From Rhipicephalus microplus (taxonomy: Eukaryota; Arthropoda; Arachnida; Ixodida; Ixodidae), in the NCBI RefSeq assembly GCF_043290135.1, contig NC_134701.1:199878601-199942600 (forward strand): DNA of 64,000 nucleotides. Direction: 5' to 3'. The position numbers and the translations under genes were made by a program. The notes under the pieces are model-generated. The model had not been told where the DNA came from, did no database searches, and saw nothing but the letters and a program-made list of their open reading frames with translations. Shown here piece after piece: positions 57,181 through 64,000 of the stretch (position 1 is its first letter; every line of letters begins with the position of its first letter).

Positions 57181-57332
57181 GTACATTGAGCCCAATTTTT
57201 TATTGTTCAACAACGCACAGAAGAAATCTCTAACAGACACCACCTTGGAGATCAAAATGTTATACTTGTTACATACTACAACAGTTACGAGGAACGAACA
57301 GGTGCCGCTGTAAGGAGCTTCGCCCCTAAAAA

Positions 57333-57569
57333 GCTTGGGTAATTTCACAGGATCAAGTGTTAAATTTTGTGGGAGTTTCAAGGGTGCGTTAAGGAAAAAT
57401 TCGGGAGGTTGTAAAAATTAGTAGTTCGAGAAAGAAACAGGAAACAGGTTAGATAGGGAGGTTCGCCACGTAGTGCTACTTGTGTGCTTAAGCTTGTGGT
57501 CTCAGCTGTTGGATTTGCCCAGCTTCAATTTTCCGAGACCCAGAATCGAAACGCAGGTGGGTTTATGTT
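57333..57569. other. Unassigned DNA
   Basis: No recognised feature. It may belong to the LTR-element remnant that follows. Confidence 0.35.
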
Positions 57570-58000
57570 TTGTCACAGCTGGGCCAAAGCGAATCAGTAG
57601 TCATAGACCTCATGAGATTAACGAGAAATAACCTGCTAAACCTGTGTTGGGATCTCGATCTAGATTTTGACGACTATATGCGATCATCTAAACTCCATGA
57701 AATAATTCTCGAAAGCAAAAGTGAAAAGGCGGATATCGAGCACTTCGGGAATATGTATTTATTGGATCAGGAAGAGGAAGAGAAGTGCAATCGGGAAAAA
57801 GAGAAAATTTAGCGGAGGAATGAAGAACATAGGAAGAAGATGCAGGAATTAGATGAGGAGATAAAAAGGATGCATCGTAAAGTGCGGGCATTGCATATGA
57901 AAGGCCAGGTATCTGTAGATGTAGCTGCCCGAAGGGTGCGATGTAGCGGCGTTGCCATTTAAGGCCGAAGAGAAAACTACAGGCCGGACATTTGCAGATG
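57570..58000 (+). pseudogene. Gag amino-terminal remnant of a Ty3-like retrotransposon
   Basis: A frame from about 57590 reads MRLTRNNLLNLCWDLDLD, SKLHEIILESK, then an acidic/basic helical stretch EEEEKCNREKEKI. After a stop it continues with RRNEEHRKKMQELDEEI. This order, a SAP-like helical start followed by a coiled coil, is what I expect at the amino end of many tick Ty3-like Gag proteins. It has at least one stop and no adjoining Pol, so it is not functional. Assignment rests on recalled pattern only. Confidence 0.4.
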
Positions 58001-58254
58001 TATTGCACAAACGGTGTGGTGTCGCGGCGGTGCCGTTTGAGGCCGAAGAGAAGGCTATAGTACCTGTAAGGACATGGTTGAGATTCTAACCCGTTCCGAA
58101 GAAAAAGAGCTCGCGGTCAATGCAGGGTGTGAGGATTCCGTGGTGGTGGAAACTGAGTAAAGGTTAGCAGAGCGTTCCACGCGAATTCCTTGTAGCCCTA
58201 TAGGCGATGTTGATGAGCGTCAGAGGTGGACTAAAGGCTCTAAAGTTGGCCCCA

Positions 58255-59520
58255 AGGAGTGTGCCAAACGGAGAAAGCGTCCGAAAAACCGAAGCGTGGC
58301 AAAGCTCGCGATCAGTGCGGCGCGTTTGACGAGTACCTTCAAACGGCGTGGCGAATTCGCGAGAAAAGGCCCGTTGTCTTCTCTGAATGGCTTGAATCGC
58401 ATGCGTCTGAGAGGTCGAAGAGTTAGGAAAAGAAAAGCGCAATCTACGTGGCCTCGGTCTAACAATGAACATATCGGAGATCATCAGGACTGGGCGCGTG
58501 AGACAGCGGAGGAGCATATCGATGACGAAGAACGTCAGTGTGAGACGAAAGACTCCCAAGTCCACGCAAAGAAGCGTGCACATGAGAGAAAGCGTCCGAA
58601 GAGCACTAGTAAGGCAAAGCTTGCGATTAGCACAACGCGTTTGAGTAAGGGCTTCAAACGCCGGAGCGAAGAGTTCGCTCGCTGGATTTCGTGCCGACCG
58701 GTTGTGCGCCCGCGCGCTCCGCACGCTTGCGACCTTTCGGCGTCACCGTAGCTCTGGCTGACTGGGCTCGCCCTACGTCACCTCCTGCCACCGACGACCT
58801 TTGACGACAGTGAAGCTCTGACTTACTGGACCTGCTCTACGCCATCTACAGACGCCGACAACATCTCTCGCAAGTGTACCCCGTCCTCGGACTCCAGTGA
58901 CCGTGCTTCCATCTTTCCTGTCTCTCCTATCCCCTCAGTTTGTTGTTGCTTCTTCTTCCTCTTTCCTATACCTTTACTTCTACCCTTCTTATCCCTCCTC
59001 ACCCCCATCCCTTGTGAGCCCTGTGGCGGTGTCGCTCACTGAAGCAGACAATAACGGGGCTCACTTTTCTCTTCCTTTCTCTTTAGTAAGAACCACTCGC
59101 CGGAGCGAAGTCGCGAGAAAAGGGCCGTTGTCATTTCTGACGGAATATTGTATGCGTCGGAGCCGCAGGAAAATAAAAGCGCCTCGTACGTGGCAGTGTT
59201 CGAATGATAAATTGCTAGGCAATCATCAGGACAGGGTGCGTGAGAGATCTAACAAGCGTGTGGGGGCTGATGAGCACCAGGAGTGGGCGAAAGACTCCGT
59301 AGACAGCACAAAGAAGCGTGCAAAACGGAGAAAGCGTCCTGAAAACAGGCAGGCGAAAATCGCGACGCTCTTGAGGAATGTGTTCATATGGTGGAGCGAA
59401 ATTGCGAGAAAAATGCGGTATCGTAAGCGTCCGAGAGGCCGAGGAGCAAGGAAAAGAGGAACGCATTGTGCGCGTAAGGGGTCGGAGGGCAGGGGACCCT
59501 TCCGTTGTTCTCGCGGCGCA
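58255..59520 (+). pseudogene. Basic repeat coding region, about 315-bp units, disrupted
   Basis: About two and a half tandem units begin near 58260, 58578 and 59322. Shared DNA landmarks: GAGAAAGCGTCC, GCGATCAG/GCGATTAG, a GGAGCGAA/GGCGAATT..GCGAGAAAA block, ACGTGGC, ATCATCAGGAC, and GACTCC..AAGAAGCGTGC. Encoded units are rich in Arg and Lys with dispersed Trp. The second unit is interrupted by the insertion at 58672-59097. The middle part of the frame also changes phase. It may be Gag-derived (it follows the Gag remnant), but I do not recognise the protein. Confidence 0.5.
58659..59110 (+). mobile_element. 426-bp insertion with a 13-bp target duplication
   Basis: CGCCGGAGCGAAG occurs at 58659-58671 and 59098-59110 and bounds 58672-59097. 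The insert starts AGTTCGCTCGCTGG, has a long pyrimidine-rich middle (58905-59010) and ends TCTCTTTAGTAAG..CACT. No domain is encoded. Size, perfect duplication and lack of inverted ends fit a SINE or a short 5'-truncated LINE end. The left copy continues the upstream coding repeat and the right copy continues the next part of the same unit. Confidence 0.7.
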
Positions 59521-61020
59521 TTGGACGGGGTGCGGAACACAGAGGTCGGTGGTTTTCGCGAACTGACAAGAAGGGACGACGGCAAATCTGCTTCGAGGAA
59601 CATCGCGGGGTTCGGTAGCAAGGCGACTGGCTTTTACGTATGTTGTACACCCCACTCCGCTTGTCAGAAAAGCCTTCGGGGCGCGACCACCACAAGTTCG
59701 ACTCAAAGTAGTTGAGAATTGCTGTTAGCTTCTCAAAAATGTTGACTCAGGACTGCTGAAAAGAAGTTTTTGTTTACTTCAGTTATTTTGTAAATAACTA
59801 GTTTGAACTTCATTTTGTTTGCGCTCTATTGTTCTGGTAGCCAATATGCGTTGTAGTATCTGTCAGAAGGATAGTGATACGCCTTAAAGCGAGAGTAAGA
59901 ACTGTGGTTGCCAGCAAGGAGCTTTGCGGGGTCGGAAGCGAAGCGAATGGGTTTTTGCCATTGTTCCATTTTCCGTTCGCTAAGAAAGACCCACAGGACG
60001 GGACACCACGTGTTTGTCTGAAAAGGGAGTAGACAGCCATAGGCTTTTGACGATGTTCACTAGTAAATTTGTTTTGTTTTGAAGTTTGAATTTGACAGTT
60101 TAAGTTTGTTTTGGGTTCTAAAATGTGTTCTTTAGGCATGTCAGCTACTAGATAGTGTTTGGATAACCCATTTTCCGTTTTGTTCATTTCTTGGATGCTG
60201 TACGTTTCTCTAAAGTAAGCGTTCTGCGATTACATAAACGACATGCACAAGAGCCTGTGTCATGGTAGTTACGTGTAAATGAGCAGGAGTGACGTTATGA
60301 ACTAAGTAGGACTAAGCGCAGAGACGCAAAGTATTCCTTGCAAGTTTTTTCAGGGTTCATGCGAGAGTGTCTATTGTTAATTTAATGTTTTGTTCGCAAG
60401 TGTTTGGTGTGGAAGTAAGAAAAGCTACTTCTTGAGTTTATGCGTATGCTTTGTGAGAGTAGTAAATACAAGGGCAAGTCAAGTAGTAGTTCATCCAGGC
60501 AGGAGCACTGTGACGCGCATTTGCAGATGTGGACGTTCCTGATGCAGGTGCAGCATGACAGTTCTCTGTTCGTTGGCTCTGAGGGAACTGACGACTAGCT
60601 TTGGCGGCACAAGTGTGGGAACTAGATGATAGCGTGAGTCAGAAGGCTTTATTTTACGAGTATGAGGCCTGGTAGGTTACAGCTGAATACTCACGCAGGC
60701 ACACAGGTATGCCACGATGAGCACATCACCTGACAGTTAGTTTATTTGAAACCAGTTAATGGGAAGATTATTCTCGAATCGGGATTAAGAGTTTCGGTCA
60801 AAGCTCAAAGAAACGTTCCGATTGCTGCTTTGTGCTTAGTAATACTTCATAAGGAAGCTTGTTTTGGAGAATCGTTAGAACTCGATGTGCCTCAGTGTGG
60901 ACAGGGTGCTCCACCGTGCCTGTGGTGGTGTCTATGAATGCTTTTTCCAGAAGATAGCCACAAGGAACGAGCGGGAAAGAGTACTTGGCTGGGCATCATT
61001 GGCAGTAGCCTGAAGGCGGC
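59521..61020. other. Probably decayed retroelement interior, no clear gene
   Basis: Many stops in all frames. The composition and position between two LTR-element Gag remnants suggest retrotransposon debris, but I found no Pol motif, LTR pair or primer site here. Confidence 0.3.
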
Positions 61021-61026
61021 ACCACA

Positions 61027-61858
61027 CTACGACACTTCGGGCAACCTGTGCAGCCGTTCACCTTGAGGTCGAATCTCCCGCCGGCGGACGAGCTGTTGTG
61101 ACTGGCCTCCAGAGAAGACATTGGCAGGTGCGTAGCTTATGTCTCGATTGTACTGTCGATCCCGCTGTTCTAGCGTTTTCTCGATGGCTGTCGCTTCCGC
61201 ATGAAACTCTGCAACTGTTCGTGGTGGGTTTTGGACGAGAACAGCGAATAGCTCTTGCTTCACCCCCCGCATGAGGTGGCGTAGCTTCGTATCTTCAGTC
61301 ATATGGGAATCTGCGCGCTTGAACAGGCGGATCATGTCCTCGATATACATTGCGACACTTTCGTTGGAGAGTTGGTTTTTGGATTCGAGCGCAGCCTGCG
61401 CCTTTTCTTTGCGATCCGCGCTGGCATAAGTCGCCAGAGCTTGTCGTCGAAATTCATCCCAGGTCAAAGGAGGTTTCATGGTTCTCATACCACGTCTTTG
61501 CGAAGTCCTCCAAAGCAAAGTATACGCGGCGGAGCTTCTCTCTCTCGTCCCAACCGTTCAAACTTGCCACTCTATCAAAGAGGCTCAGCCGATTTTCTAC
61601 GTCTTCATGCGAGTCGCCATGAAATACTGGTGGCTGGTGAGGCTGATTTATCACCACTTGGGCCGGTGTTACATGACTTGTCATGGTGGTGGCGTCCATT
61701 GACTGAGTTCCCCTTGGCGTGAAGTGGAGTGGACTGAATTCTGGTGAATCACCTCGAAGACGGCGACTGGTCCTCTGATGCACAGGTGTCAGCTCCCCAG
61801 GATCAACTCGCCGGTGGTCGAGGCTACGCTGTTTTGCGTTCGTAGGGCTTTGATTCAT
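61027..61858 (-). pseudogene. Ty3-like Gag (Retrotrans_gag family), frameshifted
   Basis: Starts at the ATG at 61856-61858. The first frame (to 61454) contains VFHGDSHEDVENRLSLFDRV and RRVYFALEDFAKTWYENH. A one-base shift near 61480 moves to the second frame, with LTWDEFRRQALATYASADR, YIEDMIRLFKRAD, LRHLMRGVKQELFAVLV and AEFHAEATAIEKTL, the standard capsid-region layout. It then ends in a stop with no zinc knuckle, protease or reverse transcriptase after it, so only Gag remains. Confidence 0.8.
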
Positions 61859-61990
61859 TACCCAGCACGTCCACCAGAAATGTAACGATGTTGAAGGACT
61901 CGTATGTATATAATCCCCCCCCCGTATTGTCTTTGACCTGGAGGGGTAAACTAAATAAAAAATAAATAAAAATAAAATTTACCTTGAATT
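61859..61990 (-). repeat. Possible LTR edge upstream of the Gag remnant
   Basis: On the minus strand the Gag start is preceded by a segment ending CATCGTTACA, then TCTGGTGGACGTGCTGG, which could be an LTR end and primer site. A C run and an AAATAAA-rich tract lie further out. Only a partial LTR could be present. Confidence 0.3.
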
Positions 61991-61999
61991 TGGTGTTTA

Positions 62000-62690
62000 C
62001 TAAAAAAACCAGTAACAGAACGACGCACTTGGCGCACTATCTGACCAGAAAAGGTTGCCTCGTTAAATTCGCTGGGTGTAATCACCTTGATGTTAGCAAG
62101 GTTTAGCGAGGGTTGGGCCTCAGTGCCATGAACAAGCGGTGGTGAAAGATTGGAACTAGATACGAAGTGCAGGCCGTAAGTGAGTGCACGCGTGCCACTC
62201 TTCTAGTCCGGCTTTGCCACCTCTCGTTTACTCCTTGGAATGTCGGCTGGATGGCGGTACTTCAATATGATGGATATACAATGAAAAGATGCGAGATGGT
62301 CGTACTTGGAGTGTTCCCTAGATGGACGGACTGGTGGACAGACGCCCGGACGACAAGACAGACAGATGCACGGACGCACAGAAAGATGCACAAAAAGACG
62401 GACGGACGCATGGACGGACGCACAGACAGATGAGCACGCGGATAGACGCATTAATAGACGCACGGAAGGACTAACGGACGCACGGAGGGGCGGAAGGATG
62501 GACGCACGGACGGACGCATGAGTGGACGAACGGATGGTCGCACAGATGGATGCACAGATGGATGAAAGCAAGAACGAAGGGACGGACGGAAGCGCGGAAG
62601 GAATGACGAATGCTTCGCCCCACTCGTCATCATGCACTTCGTGGATGTGCTGCGCTTTTTTTCTCGGGGCTAACTGTACACAAAGGGAAA
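62000..62690 (+). mobile_element. Minisatellite-bearing element, copy 6
   Basis: GCACTATCTGACCAGAAAAG, TTCGCTGGGTGTAATC, AGGTTTAGCGAGGGTTGGGC and GATACGAAGTGCAGGCCG match copies 4 and 5. Then CACCTCTCGTTTACTCC, GAAAAGATGCGAGATGGTCG, the GGAC-type array (about 62320-62600) and the right block GAATGCTTCGCCCCACTCG..GGATGTGCTG. This is the copy that best shows flank, array and right block together. Confidence 0.78.
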
Positions 62691-63040
62691 GTACATCCAC
62701 CCGGTTGCCATGAGGTTTCTTTTATTAATCATTACATTTCACTAGATCCCTTATACTGCAGACAAATGATGGACTTTTCACTTCAGATGTTAGTGCCCAT
62801 TAGATCATGCCGCTAGCCATAGCTCTATCAGAGATCTATGACCCTAGCAGTACCAAAATGTTAACAAAAAAGATAACTATGGACCACCTCCCCTAAGGGC
62901 ACCATGATGGAATGCGAAGTAGCAGTGGTGCGCACGGCGTTAACCCGATTGAAACGGGCGAAACTCTGTGTAGCATTTACTCGAGTAAACGAGTAAAAAA
63001 TCGAAACTCTGTGTAGCATTTACTCGAGTAAACATTTGTT
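62691..63040. other. Unassigned DNA with a short direct repeat
   Basis: CTCTGTGTAGCATTTACTCG occurs at about 62965 and again at about 63007, a 42-base period. Otherwise nothing recognised. Confidence 0.4.
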
Positions 63041-63300
63041 TCAAACGCAAAAGCACGGGAGGCAGGATGCGTTGAACACGCTTGCGCTCGGCTTCCTTGG
63101 CTTGCCTCTCGTCGGTGTTACCCGCACGTTGTCTGTATTCTCGAACGCGATCGGCGTTCTTGACTTGCACCTCGTCGGTGTCGCTGGTCTTCCACTGTCA
63201 GAGCTTGCATTCGGCTTCCCTGGCTCGCACCTCGTCGGTGTCGATGTCGCCATTCGCGAACGCGATGGGCTTCGCTAACCCTGGCAACGCCAGCGACAGA
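63041..63300 (-). pseudogene. Charged 21-residue repeat coding remnant
   Basis: On the minus strand three related blocks of the form TDEVRAREAE, TDEVQVKNADRVREY and TDERQAKEAERKRVQR occur. The better-preserved pair is 21 codons apart; a stop codon and an altered spacing lie between the first and second. The pattern (charged helix with EAE and RVR) recalls the repeat protein at 45.5 kb. It is disrupted and has no recognised function. Confidence 0.4.
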
Positions 63301-63750
63301 CAGGAAAGGTACGCGCTCACTACCAGGAAGCACGTCGCGACGGCATCCCGCCCGTCGGCGCGATCGCGCGGCAAGCACCGCGGCGCGCGGTCCGCATTGT
63401 CGGCGCCGCGAGATTCTCACGGCTTCTAATCTCACCGACAGATGGGGAGAGGTGGCGCGGGTGAGAGGATGCCTACGTGAGGATAGGGCTCGAGCGTTGC
63501 GAGCAGAGCAGAGGGTGAAGCGCGAGAGAGCTGACAGGCGGCGAGTGCGTGGCAGGCGAGGGAGAGACGTCACCGCACACTGCTAGGAGGGCCTGAGCTA
63601 CTTGACACCACTCCAACACCTGCGGCGACTGGATCGGTGCGGACGGAGGGACAGTGTTAGTCAAGCTAGTCAAAGAGCTACTTCGCATTTAAGAATACAA
63701 CTTAACAAGGCCCAAGCACTCCTAGTATTACCGGTGCCATGAGAAGTGAC
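63301..63750. other. GC-rich then AT-richer DNA without a supported gene
   Basis: Purine-rich and CpG-rich up to about 63560; frames on both strands overlap without motifs. Confidence 0.35.
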
Positions 63751-63946
63751 GATTGATTAATATGTAGGGTTTAACGTCCCGAAACCAGCATATGATTATG
63801 AGAGACGCCATAGTGGAAGGTTCCGGAAATTTCGCCCAACTGGGGTTCTTTAACGTTCACCCATATCTGAGCACACGGGCCTACAGCCTTTCCGCCTCCA
63901 TCGGAAATGCAGCTGCCGCAGCCGAGATTCGATCCCGCGACCTGCA
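63751..63946 (-). mobile_element. Ruka-like SINE, head truncated
   Basis: ATTGATTAATATGTAGGG tail and body to GCAGCCGAGATTCGATCCC. The sequence departs from the SINE within the tRNA-like head, just past the B box, so the A box is missing. Confidence 0.88.
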
Positions 63947-64000
63947 CCATAAGAAATGTTAAACTGTAAAATGTGTCTGGTAATTGGACGATAAGAATGA

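Larger units (their letters stand above)
53641..57332 (-). mobile_element. Minisatellite-family element, copy 5, split by the RTE LINE
   Basis: The left piece (53641-53753: CTTACGGCTTGCACTTCG, TTAACCACCTCGAGTTCATT) and right piece (56961-57332: GGCACTGCGGCTCAACG, GGTTACACCCAGCG, GTCAGATAGTGCTTAATC) together match copy 4 and, inverted, the copy at 62.0 kb. The outer end is TAAGGAGCTTCGCCCCTAAA at 57311, the complement of the terminal motif of copies 2 and 3. No minisatellite array remains here. An internal inverted repeat lies at 57087-57180. Confidence 0.75.

Overview
The window looks like gene-poor, transposon-rich nuclear DNA of a hard tick (Ixodidae; a metastriate such as Rhipicephalus or Dermacentor is my guess). 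Sequence evidence: at least sixteen copies of a tRNA-derived SINE with the layout I associate with the tick Ruka family; intact and decayed non-LTR retrotransposons of several clades; many tetranucleotide and dinucleotide arrays; one intronless gene of the M13 (neprilysin) family, a family known to be expanded in ticks. I see no rRNA gene, canonical tRNA gene, CRISPR array or prokaryotic operon. The species assignment is inference.

Layout. 1-7.2 kb: SINEs, a roughly 145-bp satellite, a small TIR element and two copies of a mobile family that carries a GGAC-type minisatellite. 7.9-10.05 kb: the only convincing cellular gene, on the minus strand, a single-pass membrane M13 peptidase homologue that has lost its catalytic residues. 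10.25-10.73 kb: a 472-bp TIR element. 11-23 kb: SINEs, a third minisatellite element with an expanded ACAG tract, and simple repeats including a long TA run. 23.76-29.43 kb: a full-length, apparently intact two-ORF LINE of the I group (minus strand) bounded by 10-bp target-site duplications. 29.4-44.2 kb: mostly unassigned DNA with SINEs, a long inverted repeat split by a SINE and a near-perfect palindrome of about 120 bp. 44.6-48.6 kb: a CR1/L2 LINE tail, a small basic repeat protein and a decayed I-group LINE. 50-52.3 kb: a decayed LINE ORF1 that retains a degenerate 2A-like motif, abutting an LTR. 52.4-57.3 kb: two more copies of the minisatellite family, one split by a full-length RTE-type LINE. 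57.5-61.9 kb: decayed LTR-retrotransposon Gag material and a basic tandem-repeat ORF with its own insertion. 62-64 kb: another minisatellite element, a repeat-protein remnant and a final SINE.

How the parts relate. Nesting gives relative ages: SINE within satellite, SINE within a terminal palindrome, SINE within an inverted-repeat arm, RTE LINE within a minisatellite element, and a 426-bp element within a coding repeat. The SINE has internal pol III boxes and presumably borrows LINE enzymes. The RTE LINE carries its own tRNA-like pol III promoter at its 5' end. The most novel-looking object is the minisatellite family: its flanks are conserved, its terminus is a short palindrome, and its core is a four-nucleotide-phased array that differs in every copy.
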